A DNA stretch of 64,000 nt from Candidatus Mycobacterium methanotrophicum (GCF_023515995.1 NZ_CP097320.1:3038001-3102000); one strand, 5' to 3'; counted from the first letter of the stretch, positions 24,437 through 34,075 are shown. Notes: generated by a model not told the origin, from the sequence alone. Program-made: numbers and translations.

Positions 24437-24787
24437 GTGCGGCGTGTTTCTGATTTCGCCACCGAAGAGAACAAAGCTCGGCTGGATGCAGCCCGTGCCG
24501 CGTTGGAGTGGCTGGATGCCCACGCCGGCGCCGAAGATGACGACGAGGCGACCGAGTCTGCCCGTGCGCTCTATGCCGCACGCGTGCGACGGCTGCAGAC
24601 CGGGTCGGCCGATGACGCAGAGGGGGCTGGGGAGATGGAACAATATCGGTCCTTGCGGCTGACGTTGTTGGGTGTCGAGAGGGCCGCGGTGCTGGAATTG
24701 CGACGCGACGGCCGCATCAACGCGACACTGTTGCGCACCATCGAACGAGACTTCGACCTTGAGCAGGCCCGGCTCACCGGCTCCTGA
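24437..24787 (+). pseudogene. C-terminal remnant of a CPA1-type Na+/H+ antiporter
   Basis: The 116-codon frame reads ENKARLDAARAALEWLDAHA, EQYRSLRLTLLGVERAAVLE and RRDGRINATLLRTIERDFDLEQARL. This matches in style the cytoplasmic C-terminal tail of NhaP/YjcE-like CPA1 Na+/H+ antiporters, which end in a heptad-like helix of this type. The membrane domain is entirely absent upstream, so this is the tail of a deleted gene. Na+/H+ antiporters are reported partners of fluoride riboswitches, and a decayed riboswitch-like element sits just upstream. Confidence 0.6.
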
Positions 24788-24838
24788 CATCGCTGCGAGC
24801 GCGTGCCAGCACTTTGCCATCGAAAAGGGAGCTTGAGA

Positions 24839-27178
24839 ATGGGCTCAGCCGGGTATGGTGCGAGCGTGACGGTGCCGGCTGACGATCGGGCGATACCGCT
24901 GACCTTCTCCCAGGTGCTCAAGCGGATCTTGCTGGGTAAGCCACTGATCAGCGAAAAGCTGAAAGGCCAGCAGCTATCCAAACGTGTCGCGCTCGGGGCG
25001 CTGTCACCCGATGCGATCTCCTCGACCGCCTATGGGCCCGAGGAGATTTTGACCGAGCTGGTGCCGCACGCCGGGTTGGCCGCCTTCGTGCTGTTGCTGC
25101 CGATCACCGGCATCCTGCTGTTGGTGCTGGCTTTAGTGGCCGCGTCCTATCGGCAGGTCGTGATGGCCTACACCCGAGCAGGCGGTTCCTACATCGTCAC
25201 GCGTGACAACTTCGGGCCCCGGGTGGCGCAGATCGCCGCGGCAGCACTGTTGATCGATTACACCGTGACGGTGGCGGTGCAGGCAGCGGCGGGAACGGTG
25301 GCGGTGGCCTCGGCCCTGCCCGCGCTGGGACCCTACGGCCTGGAAATCACCGTCGGTGTGGTGCTGCTCATCTCCTACATGAATCTGCGCGGTGCCAAAG
25401 AAGCGGGTCGGCCCTTCGCCCTGGCGACGTATTCGTTCGTGATCATGGTCGCGCTGATGATCGTCACCGGCGTGCTCCGCCACATGTTCTGGAGCTTGCC
25501 GATCTACGATCCGCAACACCTGCCCGGCACCGTGCCGGTCCATCAAGACCACGGCCTGGTAATGGGCGCAACGATTCTGGTGCTCCTGCGGGCCTACGCC
25601 AACGGCGGTTCCTCACTGACCGGCGTGGAGGCCATCTCCAACACGGTGAACCTGTTCAAGGACCCGCAGGGCCCCAACGCACGGCGCGTTCTCACCGCAA
25701 TGGCCTGCATCCTCGGAACATTGCTGGCCGGCGTCGCTTACCTGGCCTACGCCACGCACGCCACCCCGTATCAAGATGAATACCCGTCGGTGCTGGCACA
25801 GATCGCCCGGGCCGCCTTCGGCCACGGCTTGATCGGGAATGTCTTGTTCGTGCTCGTGCAGGCATCGACGGCGGCGATTCTGTATATCGGTGCCAATACC
25901 AGTTTCAACGGATTCCCCGCGCTGGCCAGCTTTGTCGCCGAAGATTCCTTCCTGCCTCGGCAACTGCTGAAACGCGGTCAGCGGCTGGTGTACTCCAACG
26001 GCATCATCACGTTGACCGTACTGGCGGTGGTGCTGCTGGTGGCGACCGGCGGTTCGGTGGACGCGCTGATTCCGCTGTTCGCCATGGGCGTGTTCACCGG
26101 ATTCGCGACGGCCGGCTACGGCATGACCAAACACCATCTCACCCACCGTGAGCCGGGTTGGCGACATAAATTAGTCATCAATCTCTCGGCGGGAATTCTG
26201 GCGACCATCGTGGTCGGAATCTTCGCGGTGGCCAAGTTCACCGAAGGGGCTTGGCTCATTGTCGTGGTCTTTCCCATTCTGGTGTTCATGCTGATGCGGC
26301 TGAACAGCGAATACCGGTCCGAGGCTGCGATCCTCGACGATTTCCGCACCGAGCGCCCCGACCTGATGACCTACCGGCGACACCGCGTGTTCGCCTGCGT
26401 CAACACGGTCGACATCGCGACGCTGGAAGCGTTGCGCTACGGGCAGCGGCTGCGACCCGACCGGTTGACCGCGGTGCACTTCGTGATCGACGAGGAGCAG
26501 GCGCAACACCTGCAAAAGCTTTGGGAGCGTTTCGATCTCGACATTGAGTTACGGATGATCGATTGTCCGGACCGGCAACTGGCCCGGGCCGCACAAGAGT
26601 TGGTTGTCGCCGAGCAGAACGAGCATCCGGACACCAACGTGACGATATTGTTGGCGCGCCGGACATATGGGCCCCTCGCCCGACTGCTGCACGACCGCAC
26701 CGCAGACCAGATCGCCAAGGCCGTCAGCCGAAATCGGGGTGCTGCCGCGACGATCGTCCCCTACGACGTGCAAGCCCATATCGACGAAGAGTTTCCGAAC
26801 AAGCTCCAACAACGGATCAAGCGCCGATTCGCCGCGATGATCGCGCGGATCTGGCCGGACACGACCGGCACAGTAGCCTCCTACGGGCAACCCGAACGCC
26901 CGACAGACGTGATCTCCATCGATGAGCTTGTTGCCGGCCGCGAGGCGACGATCGAAGGCCGGGTCAGCGAAGTCGAAGACCTGACCCGCCAGCAGCAGAC
27001 CCGCCGGTCAATGCTTGTCGGCGACGACAGCGGCCAGGTTCGCATCACGCTCGGCGCCGAGCATGCCGAGGCGCAGATCATGCCCGGCCAGTTGTTGCGG
27101 ATCACCGGCCAAGCGCGCCGAGACGAGAAGAACGACGTCATTTCGATGACCGAACCTGCCTACCAGGTCGTCGACTAG
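24839..27178 (+). CDS. KimA-like K+ transporter fused to a C-terminal OB-fold
   Basis: A 779-aa protein. Residues ~20-470 form the APC-superfamily core seen in KimA, a K+/H+ symporter (LLGKPLISEK, LSPDAISSTAYGPEEI, GANTSFNGFPALASFVAED, SNGIITLTVLAVVLL). Residues ~490-640 are a Usp-like cytoplasmic domain (LEALRYGQRLRPDRLTAVHF, ILLARRTYGPLARLLHDRTA). An extra ~100 residues form an OB-fold (ISIDELVAGREATIEGRVSE, SMLVGDDSGQVRITLG). ATG 24839 has GGGAG upstream. It is followed closely by a paralogue without the OB-fold. M. tuberculosis has an Rv2690c-type permease near a separate OB-fold protein, which makes the fusion notable. Confidence 0.88.
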   Translation: MGSAGYGASVTVPADDRAIPLTFSQVLKRILLGKPLISEKLKGQQLSKRVALGALSPDAISSTAYGPEEILTELVPHAGLAAFVLLLPITGILLLVLALVAASYRQVVMAYTRAGGSYIVTRDNFGPRVAQIAAAALLIDYTVTVAVQAAAGTVAVASALPALGPYGLEITVGVVLLISYMNLRGAKEAGRPFALATYSFVIMVALMIVTGVLRHMFWSLPIYDPQHLPGTVPVHQDHGLVMGATILVLLRAYANGGSSLTGVEAISNTVNLFKDPQGPNARRVLTAMACILGTLLAGVAYLAYATHATPYQDEYPSVLAQIARAAFGHGLIGNVLFVLVQASTAAILYIGANTSFNGFPALASFVAEDSFLPRQLLKRGQRLVYSNGIITLTVLAVVLLVATGGSVDALIPLFAMGVFTGFATAGYGMTKHHLTHREPGWRHKLVINLSAGILATIVVGIFAVAKFTEGAWLIVVVFPILVFMLMRLNSEYRSEAAILDDFRTERPDLMTYRRHRVFACVNTVDIATLEALRYGQRLRPDRLTAVHFVIDEEQAQHLQKLWERFDLDIELRMIDCPDRQLARAAQELVVAEQNEHPDTNVTILLARRTYGPLARLLHDRTADQIAKAVSRNRGAAATIVPYDVQAHIDEEFPNKLQQRIKRRFAAMIARIWPDTTGTVASYGQPERPTDVISIDELVAGREATIEGRVSEVEDLTRQQQTRRSMLVGDDSGQVRITLGAEHAEAQIMPGQLLRITGQARRDEKNDVISMTEPAYQVVD

Positions 27179-27195
27179 CCGGGAGGCGCTGCGTA

Positions 27196-29124
27196 GTGAC
27201 TACATCGGCACATCAGGTGAGCTTTCCACCGACCATCGGAACCCGGCTCAAGCGCATCTTTCTAGGCAAACCACTGATCAGCGAGCGCCTCGAATCGGAG
27301 ACGTTGTCCAATCCCGTTGCGCTGGGCGCGATTGCGCCCGACGCGATCTCCTCGATCGCTTACGGTCCCGAGCAGATCCTGGTGGAACTGGTGCCGGTGG
27401 CCGGATTGGCCGCGTTCGTGTTGCTGTTTCCGATCGTCGGGGTCATCCTGCTGATTCTGGCGTTGGTGACGGTGTCGTACCGGCAGGTCTTGATGGCTTA
27501 CACCCGCGTGGGCGGATCCTATGTGGTCGCACGGGAGAACTTGGGGCGCCGGATGGCCCAGATCGCGGCCGCCGCCTTGTTGATCGACTATGTGGTCACC
27601 GTGGCGGTGCAGCCGGCGGCGGGCGCGATCGCGGTGGTTTCGGCGATACCCCAGCTTCGTCCGTATCACCTGCACATCGCGGTGGCCGCGGTGCTGATCA
27701 CGTGCTTGGCCAACTTGCGCGGCTTGCGAAGGGCGGGCCGGGCGTTCGCCGTGCTGACCTACGGGTTCATCATCATGCTCGCGCTGACGATCGTCACCGG
27801 CGTCATCCGGGAAATCTTCTGGGGCTTACCGCGATACGCCCTACATCAGGGCACCGGGCTGGTGCCGGTTCATCGGGGCGGCGGCCTGGTGATGGGGGCG
27901 ACGATCTTGGTGTTGCTGGGCGCCTTCGCCCACGGCGGCACGTCGATGGCCGGGATCGAGGCGGTTTCCAACACCGTCGATGTTTTCCGCAAGCCCCGGG
28001 GCCCCAACGCACGCCGGGTCCTGACCGTCATCGCGTGCGTCATCGGATTCCTGCTGGCGGGTGTGGCCTATCTGGCGCACCACATCCAGGTCATTCCCTA
28101 CCGCAGTGAGTATCCGTCGATGCTGTCCGAGATCACCCGGACCGTGTTCGGCAACGGAGCGATCGGGCAGGTTTTCTACTTCCTGATGCAAGCGTCCACC
28201 GCGGCAATCCTTTTCACCGGCGCCAACACCGCATTCACCGGATTTCCGGCACTCGCCAGCTTCGTGGCCGCCGACCGATTCCTGCCCCGGCCACTGATCA
28301 AACGAGGATACCGGCTGGTGTTCTCCAACGGCGTGATCACGCTCACCGCGCTGGCTGTGGCACTGCTGCTGGTGACCCGCGCCTCGGTGCACGCGCTGAT
28401 ACCGCTTTATGCGATGGGCGTCTTCACCGCGTTCGCAATGGCCGGCTACGGAATGACCAAACACCACGCCTCCCATCGTGAGCCGGGTTGGCGATACAAG
28501 CTGGCGGTCAACCTGTGCGCTGGGGTCGCATCCACGGTCGTGGTGGGAATTTTCGCAATCACCAAATTCAAAGAGGGCGCCTGGCTCATCGTCGTCGTCT
28601 TCCCCGTCCTGGTCTTCATGTTCATCCGGCTCAACAACCAGTACCGGGCCGAAGCGACGGTCCTGGACAGGTTCCGCAGCGATCGGCCCGGCAAGCCGGC
28701 GCACGCGCATCACACGGTGTTCCTGTGCGTCAATACGGTCGACGTCGCGACGCTGGAAGCGCTGCGCTACGGAAGAAGCCTGCGGGCCGACGAGTTGACC
28801 GCCGTGCACTTCATGATCGACGCGCAGCACGCTTCGCAGTTGCGCGAGTCCTGGCAGCGCTTCGATCTCGACATTGCACTGCGAGTGCTGGACTGCCCGG
28901 ACAGACAGCTGACCAGGGCCACCCAAGAACTGGTGGTCGGCGAGCAGCGCGCTCACCCGGACACCGACGTGACGGTGCTGCTGCCGCGTCGGGCATACGG
29001 CGCGCTGGGACGGCTGCTTCATGACCGCACCGCCGACGAGATGGCCGAGGCCGTCAGCCGGACCCCGAACGCCGCCGCCACCATCGTGCCCTACGACGTG
29101 CGCAAACCGTCGTCACCGCGCTGA
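27196..29124 (+). CDS. KimA-like K+ transporter
   Basis: The 642-aa paralogue has FLGKPLISERLESETL, IAPDAISSIAYGPEQI, AGGAIAV-type helices, GANTAFTGFPALASFVAADRF and SNGVITLTALAVALLL, then the cytoplasmic Usp-like domain (VATLEALRYGRSLRADELTA, VLLPRRAYGALGRLLHDRTA). It should import K+ across the plasma membrane. The GTG start at 27196 has GGGAGG 9 bases upstream and lies 17 bp after the preceding kimA-like stop, so the two are one operon. It converges with the PPE gene ending at 29132. Confidence 0.9.
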   Translation: MTTSAHQVSFPPTIGTRLKRIFLGKPLISERLESETLSNPVALGAIAPDAISSIAYGPEQILVELVPVAGLAAFVLLFPIVGVILLILALVTVSYRQVLMAYTRVGGSYVVARENLGRRMAQIAAAALLIDYVVTVAVQPAAGAIAVVSAIPQLRPYHLHIAVAAVLITCLANLRGLRRAGRAFAVLTYGFIIMLALTIVTGVIREIFWGLPRYALHQGTGLVPVHRGGGLVMGATILVLLGAFAHGGTSMAGIEAVSNTVDVFRKPRGPNARRVLTVIACVIGFLLAGVAYLAHHIQVIPYRSEYPSMLSEITRTVFGNGAIGQVFYFLMQASTAAILFTGANTAFTGFPALASFVAADRFLPRPLIKRGYRLVFSNGVITLTALAVALLLVTRASVHALIPLYAMGVFTAFAMAGYGMTKHHASHREPGWRYKLAVNLCAGVASTVVVGIFAITKFKEGAWLIVVVFPVLVFMFIRLNNQYRAEATVLDRFRSDRPGKPAHAHHTVFLCVNTVDVATLEALRYGRSLRADELTAVHFMIDAQHASQLRESWQRFDLDIALRVLDCPDRQLTRATQELVVGEQRAHPDTDVTVLLPRRAYGALGRLLHDRTADEMAEAVSRTPNAAATIVPYDVRKPSSPR

Positions 29125-29131
29125 GGCGCCG

Positions 29132-30475
29132 TCAACCCCAACGTGGCTGGTGCGGCACGGGATCCGGTCGCTCGCGGGACGACACGTGGACGGCGTGAAC
29201 GCCCGGCTTCTGCGACAGCTGCTCTAACAGGCCTTCGAGGTGCGCCTTGTCGGTGTGCCAGTGTTGCACCGTCTCCGGCTGCTGCGACAGTTCGGCAAGG
29301 ACACGCTTGAGTTTGTCCGACGTCTTGTCGTTGCCGTCGTCGTGTTCGGCGGCGGCTACTCGCGCGCCGGACGCGGCCGCCCTGCGGGGAACGGCATTAC
29401 CCAGTGCGCCACCGGCGATGCTCCCCAGCGCCATCTGGCCGAACACGTTGCCCTGGCCGACCGTCGCCACCAGTGGCAGTCCAGCCGGGCCTGCGCCTTG
29501 CAACACAGCGGCGGCCAACCTGACCGCTGGAGTGGCCGCGGCCCAGCTCGGCGGAACCGACAACGCCCCCACCGTGCCCGCCTCGCCCAGACCCGCTGAT
29601 ACCGCCGGCGCGGCCGCATCCAGGTTTGCTGCCGGCGGATAAAGCACACCCGGTATCAGCGGGACCGCAAGCTCGCCGGTCTGGAAACCGCGCGCCGCCA
29701 GCCCGAACCCAAAGGTGCTGCTTACCAGGCCCATTCGCGCATAGACAGTATCTGCGCCGAGGCTTTCGAATAACTCGAGACCTATCACCTCCGGCAGCAG
29801 GCTGGTCAGCAGAGTCTGCAGCGAAGCCGGCTCACCGGCCGCGGGCGCTGCCAGGCTTTGCAGCGCCGAGGCCACCGCAGTCATCGGCTGCGCGCTGGCG
29901 GCGGCGGACGAGGCGAGCGCGGCGGACTGCGCGCCCAGCCCGCCGGGCTGCGTGGTCGGCGGCGGTGCGGTGAACAGCGGCACCTGCGCGGCGGTCGCGG
30001 ACTGGGCTGCATAGCCGTACATCGCGGCGGCATCGGTCGCCCACATGTCCGCGTACTGGGCTTCGGTCGCCGCGATCGCCGCCGTGTTCTGAGCGAAGAT
30101 GTTGGTCGCCGACAGCGACGCCAGCAGAGCACGGTTGGCGGCGATCACCGGCGGCGGCGCCATCGCGCCAAACGCCGTCTCGTAGGCGGCAACCGCAGCC
30201 CGGGCTTGGCCGGCGGTCTGCTCAGCCTGTGTGGCCGTGGCATTCATCCACGCCGCGAACGGCGCCGCCGCGCCGGCCATTGCCGCCGACGACGGGCCCT
30301 GCCAGTCGGCGGTCAGACCCGAGACCGCCGCGGAGTAGGACGCTGCCGTCGAGCGGAGCTGGGCGGCCAGCCCGTCCCAGGCCGCCGCGGCTGCCAGCAT
30401 CGATCCCGATCCGGGACCGCTGTACATGCGCCCGGAGTTGACCTCCGGCGGCAATGCCCCGAAATCCATCGTCAC
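29132..30475 (-). CDS. PPE family protein (SVP subfamily) with charged C-terminal extension
   Basis: The 447-aa protein has [43 protein letters not shown] and the SVP motif GALSVPPSWAAATP near residue 310. Unlike the other three PPEs it continues for ~80 residues into a hydrophilic tail (DKTSDKLKRVLAELSQQPE, VQHWHTDKAHLEGLLEQLSQ, KPGVHAVHVSS). The GTG at 30475 has GGGGA upstream; ATG 30469 is an alternative. It is 64 bp downstream of the next PPE gene and likely co-transcribed with it. No PE partner is encoded beside this pair. Confidence 0.93.
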   Translation of the reverse strand: MTMDFGALPPEVNSGRMYSGPGSGSMLAAAAAWDGLAAQLRSTAASYSAAVSGLTADWQGPSSAAMAGAAAPFAAWMNATATQAEQTAGQARAAVAAYETAFGAMAPPPVIAANRALLASLSATNIFAQNTAAIAATEAQYADMWATDAAAMYGYAAQSATAAQVPLFTAPPPTTQPGGLGAQSAALASSAAASAQPMTAVASALQSLAAPAAGEPASLQTLLTSLLPEVIGLELFESLGADTVYARMGLVSSTFGFGLAARGFQTGELAVPLIPGVLYPPAANLDAAAPAVSAGLGEAGTVGALSVPPSWAAATPAVRLAAAVLQGAGPAGLPLVATVGQGNVFGQMALGSIAGGALGNAVPRRAAASGARVAAAEHDDGNDKTSDKLKRVLAELSQQPETVQHWHTDKAHLEGLLEQLSQKPGVHAVHVSSRERPDPVPHQPRWG

Positions 30476-30539
30476 TGCGGTCCCCGGGTCGCCGGTACAG
30501 GGTTCACGACGGGCATTTTCCCTCCTTGCCTGGTGGCGC

Positions 30540-31730
30540 TCAGTCCTCGGGGATCACGATGATGGTGGCGGTGGTGGCGGCCCCGGGAACAACGCCCCCG
30601 GTTCCGCCGACGCCGGGGGCGACGGTCGTTCCGGTGCCGGCTACCGCCCGGCCCGCCAAACCCGACAGCGCCATATTGCTGAATACGCTGCCGCTGCTGT
30701 CGCCCGCCAGCGCCGCGGGAACGGCGGCCAGGTTATTCCCCGGCAGCACGAGCGCGACCGGCCTGATCGCCGGGGCGGCGCCGGCCCAGCCTGGCGGCGC
30801 CGACATTCCTCCGACCAGGCCCGCGCGGCCGATACCCGCCGACACCGCGCCGCCAGCCGAGTTCATCGTGTGCAACCCGGGCCCGACCCCGCCGGCGGCG
30901 GCTGCGGCTCTGCTCAGCGCGCCTGAGTACGCATTCTGCATGTTGAAGTTGTTGAACGGCGCCAGGAAGGTCTGGATGCCCTGATCGTAAAATGCCCCGA
31001 ACGGATCGAACATCCGGACGGGGTTGAATCCCCCGACGGCGTAACTGATAAGTGTCAACGGCGTCGACAGCGACGGCGGATCAGCGGCCGTGCTCGCCGC
31101 CGCCGTCGATGCCGGTGCTGACAGGGTTTGCAGCACTTGCGGCGCCGCCGGTGCGTGCGTGCCGGTCGCTTGGGCGACCGCAGCAGGCTGTGCGGCCGCC
31201 CCGGTCGGGTTGGTAGTCCGCGGCGGCGGTCGGAACGGTCTCAGCTGGGCGGCGGCCGACGACGAGCTGGCATAGCCGTACATGGCGAGGGCATCCTGCG
31301 CCCACATTTCGGCGTAGTCGGCCTCGGTGGCCGCAATCGCCGCGGTGTTCTGCCCGAAGAGGTTGGTGGCGATCAACGACGCCAGCATCGCGCGGTTGGC
31401 AGCAATCGCCGGCGGCGGAACCGTTGCGGCGAAAGCGGTTTCGTACGCTGCGGCTGCCACTCGCGCTTGAGTGGCGGTCTGCTCAGCCTGGGTGCCGGTG
31501 GCGCGCAGCCACGCCACGAACGGCGCGGCCGCCGCGGCCATCGTGGCCGCGGACGGGCCCTGCCATCTCGCGGTCAACGCCGAGATCACCGAATCGTAGG
31601 AGGCCGCCGTCGCATGCAGATCGGCCGACAGATCGTCCCAGCCGGCGGCGGCGGCAAGCATGGGTGCCGAGCCCGGACCGGTGTACATACGACCAGAATT
31701 GATCTCCGGAGGTAACAAGCCGAAATCCAT
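30540..31730 (-). CDS. PPE family protein (SVP-like)
   Basis: The 396-aa protein has [48 protein letters not shown] and [21 protein letters not shown]. The SVP motif is altered to [17 protein letters not shown] 31730 has a strong Shine-Dalgarno (GGGGGAG, 6 bases). It heads a two-PPE operon on the minus strand. Its leader holds a nested stem structure (31762-31829). The pair sits between kimA-like transporters in the ion-transport part of the island, so a transport-related outer-membrane role is possible but speculative. Confidence 0.93.
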   Translation of the reverse strand: MDFGLLPPEINSGRMYTGPGSAPMLAAAAGWDDLSADLHATAASYDSVISALTARWQGPSAATMAAAAAPFVAWLRATGTQAEQTATQARVAAAAYETAFAATVPPPAIAANRAMLASLIATNLFGQNTAAIAATEADYAEMWAQDALAMYGYASSSSAAAQLRPFRPPPRTTNPTGAAAQPAAVAQATGTHAPAAPQVLQTLSAPASTAAASTAADPPSLSTPLTLISYAVGGFNPVRMFDPFGAFYDQGIQTFLAPFNNFNMQNAYSGALSRAAAAAGGVGPGLHTMNSAGGAVSAGIGRAGLVGGMSAPPGWAGAAPAIRPVALVLPGNNLAAVPAALAGDSSGSVFSNMALSGLAGRAVAGTGTTVAPGVGGTGGVVPGAATTATIIVIPED

Positions 31731-31761
31731 CGCTACTCCCCCTTCGAGGCTGCAAAGACAA

Positions 31762-31829
31762 AGCGGTCGCAGGGACTCCGCGAATCCACCACGGCGTACC
31801 CTCGCGGAAAGTCACCAAACCAAACCGCT
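31762..31829 (-). promoter_or_regulatory. Nested-stem leader upstream of the PPE pair
   Basis: On the minus strand two nested perfect stems are visible: the outer pair occupies 31762-31767 and 31824-31829 (AGCGGT/ACCGCT), the inner pair 31777-31783 and 31802-31808 (TCCGCGA/TCGCGGA), enclosing GGGTACGCCGTGGTGG. It lies about 32-100 bases before the PPE start. It does not fit the fluoride, M-box or c-di-AMP consensus as I know them. It may be an attenuator or an undescribed cis-acting RNA. Confidence 0.4.
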
Positions 31830-32125
31830 CCGCCACATTCTCATGTGTCCCCACCCGCCACAGCACGGGTGCGCCGGTCGGCATCCGGCCTGGCCGCCAT
31901 CTAACTCCTATTGGCTGTGAGTCGGCTGGAAATTGCGGTTTTCAGCGCGGCGCACCACCCCGGCCTCGGCAAAGTACCTCAAGGCAAGACACGTCTCAGT
32001 TTTCCGGTGTCGGAGATGGGGTCTCGCCGTTCGAACCCGCCAGATAGCGGCAACCACGTGTCTCTCGTCGATACGGCGTCCGCCGACGAACTCGAGACGA
32101 TGATCCGGCTGCGGCTGACCCGGTT
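31830..32125. other. Intergenic stretch with no supported gene
   Basis: Between the leader of the PPE pair and the 3' end of the fourth kimA-like gene I see no gene, RNA or repeat that I can defend. An 88-codon plus-strand frame (31911-32177) runs into the antisense of the transporter gene and has no family-like sequence. Confidence 0.5.
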
Positions 32126-34075
32126 TCAGGCCACCGGCGACGTCGGCTTGCGGCGGACCGCCGATGCGATGTCGTAGACGACGATCTGCGCGCTCGCGCC
32201 GGGGATCCGGCTGACCACCGCGGAGATCTTGTCGGCGGTGCGGTCATGCAGCAGTCGACCCATCAGTGGCGAATAGCTGCGACGCGGCAGCAACACCGTC
32301 ACCTTGGTGTCCGGGTGGTCGTGAATGGCTTGCACCACCAGTTGTTGGGCGGCCCTAGTCAAGTTGCGGTCCCGGCACTCGACCATCCGCAGCTCGGTGA
32401 CGTCCCCGAAGCGCTGCCAGCACGTCTGCAACCACGCGGCGTGGGCCGTGTCCAACACGAAGTGCACCGCCACCAGCTCGTCGGCGTGCAGCCCTTGCGC
32501 GTAGCGCATCGCCTCGACCTCGGCGAGGTCGACACTGTCGACGAAGAGGAATACCCGATGCCGGTCGTAGCGGTTCACGTCGGGACGCTCGGTCAGCGAC
32601 GTCTCCAGCACCGACGCCTCGGCCCGGTACTGCCGGTTGAGTCGCATCAAAGTGAAAACCAGCAGCGGGAAGACCACCACGACCAGCCAGGCGCCCTCGG
32701 TGAACTTCGCGATCGCAAAGATGACCACCACACTCGTCGACAAGAGGCCTGCCGAAAGGTTGATCACCAGCTTGTAACGCCAGCCGGGCCCACGATGGGT
32801 CAGCCAGTGTTTGGTCATCCCGTAGCCGGCCATCGAGAACGCGGTGAACACGCCCATCGCGAACATCGGCACCAGCGCGTTGACCCCGCCTCCCGTGGCG
32901 ATTAAGAGCACCACCGCAAGGACCGACAACACGATGATGGCGTTGGAGAACACCAGCCGCTGACCGCGCTTCATCAGCGGGCCCGGCAAGAACTGGTCCT
33001 CGGCGACAAAATGAGCCAACGCCGGAAAACCGTTGAAACTGGTATTGGCGCCGTTGTAGAGGATCGCCGCGCTCGCCGCCTGCAACAGCAAGAACAACAC
33101 GTTGCCGACGACCCCGTGGCCGAAGACCGCCCGGCCGATCTCGGCGAGCATCGAGGGATACCCGGCGGAAAACGGAACGGAATGAGTGGCGTAGCCAAGC
33201 CAGGCCACACCGGCCAACAGCAGCCCGAGAATCGTAGCCATGACGGTCAGCACCAGGCGCGCGTTAGGACCTTCCGGCTTGTGAAACAGGTTGACCGTGT
33301 TGGAGATCGCCTCGACTCCGGTCAGCGACGAGCCACCGTTGGCGAACGCCCGCAGTATCACCAGGATTGTCGCGCCCATCACGAGTCCGCCGCCATGCCC
33401 CATCGGCACTGCCCCGTCGAGGTGCTGCGGATCGTATTGCGGCAGACTCCCGAAGATTTCGCGTGCAAGGCCTACCACGATCATCAGCGTGAGCATGCCG
33501 ATAAACCAGTACGTGGGCACCGCGAAGGTCCGGCCGGCCTCCCGCAATCCGCGCAGGTTCGCGTAACAGAAAATCAGCACCGCGCCGACCGTGATCTCCA
33601 GGCTGTAGGGTCCCAGCACCGGTATCGCCGACGCCACCGCCACGGTGCCGGCCGCACATTGAATCGCCACCGTGACGGTGTAGTCGATCAACAGCGCCGC
33701 GCCCGCGATCTGCGCCACTCGAGGTCCGAAGTTCTCCCTGGCCACGATGTAGGAACCACCGGCCCGGGTGTAGGCCATCACGACCTGCCGATACGACGCC
33801 GTCACCAGCACCAGAATCAGCAGGATCACGCCGATCAGCGGCAGCAATAACACGAAAGCGGCCATCCCAGCCGCAGGTAGCAATTCGACCATGATCTGCT
33901 CGGGACCGTAAGCGGTCGAAGAGATCGCATCCGGCGAAAGCGCGCCGAGCGCAACGCCGTTCGATAGCTTTTCATGCTGAAGGTCGTCGGTGATCATCGG
34001 TTTCCCGAGGAAGACCCGCTTCCAGCCGTCGTAGAAAGACGGCGCGACTTTCTGCTCGGCAACCAATCCCGTCAT
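32126..34075 (-). CDS. KimA-like K+ transporter
   Basis: The 649-aa paralogue has FLGKPMITDDLQHEKL, LSPDAISSTAYGPEQIMVEL, ENFGPRVAQIAGAALLIDY, GANTSFNGFPALAHFVAEDQ and SNAIIVLSVLAVVLL for the membrane part, then the cytoplasmic domain (AEVEAMRYAQGLHADELVAVH, VLLPRRSYSPLMGRLLHDRT). KimA is a high-affinity H+-coupled K+ importer bound by c-di-AMP in Firmicutes; the same biochemistry here is inferred from family. ATG 34075 has AGGAAT 7 bases upstream. It is divergent from the GAF-ANTAR regulator gene at 34196. Confidence 0.9.
   Translation of the reverse strand: MTGLVAEQKVAPSFYDGWKRVFLGKPMITDDLQHEKLSNGVALGALSPDAISSTAYGPEQIMVELLPAAGMAAFVLLLPLIGVILLILVLVTASYRQVVMAYTRAGGSYIVARENFGPRVAQIAGAALLIDYTVTVAIQCAAGTVAVASAIPVLGPYSLEITVGAVLIFCYANLRGLREAGRTFAVPTYWFIGMLTLMIVVGLAREIFGSLPQYDPQHLDGAVPMGHGGGLVMGATILVILRAFANGGSSLTGVEAISNTVNLFHKPEGPNARLVLTVMATILGLLLAGVAWLGYATHSVPFSAGYPSMLAEIGRAVFGHGVVGNVLFLLLQAASAAILYNGANTSFNGFPALAHFVAEDQFLPGPLMKRGQRLVFSNAIIVLSVLAVVLLIATGGGVNALVPMFAMGVFTAFSMAGYGMTKHWLTHRGPGWRYKLVINLSAGLLSTSVVVIFAIAKFTEGAWLVVVVFPLLVFTLMRLNRQYRAEASVLETSLTERPDVNRYDRHRVFLFVDSVDLAEVEAMRYAQGLHADELVAVHFVLDTAHAAWLQTCWQRFGDVTELRMVECRDRNLTRAAQQLVVQAIHDHPDTKVTVLLPRRSYSPLMGRLLHDRTADKISAVVSRIPGASAQIVVYDIASAVRRKPTSPVA

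Noticed and set aside
31990..32075. A possible further fluoride aptamer (GGAGATGGGGTCTC, then AACCCGCC)
   Set aside because: The first stem resembles the class but the required GCTGATGG and CTTCTAC blocks are absent, and no gene follows on that strand.
31911..32177. 88-codon plus-strand open frame
   Set aside because: Half of it is antisense to the kimA-like gene and there is no ribosome site or recognisable domain.
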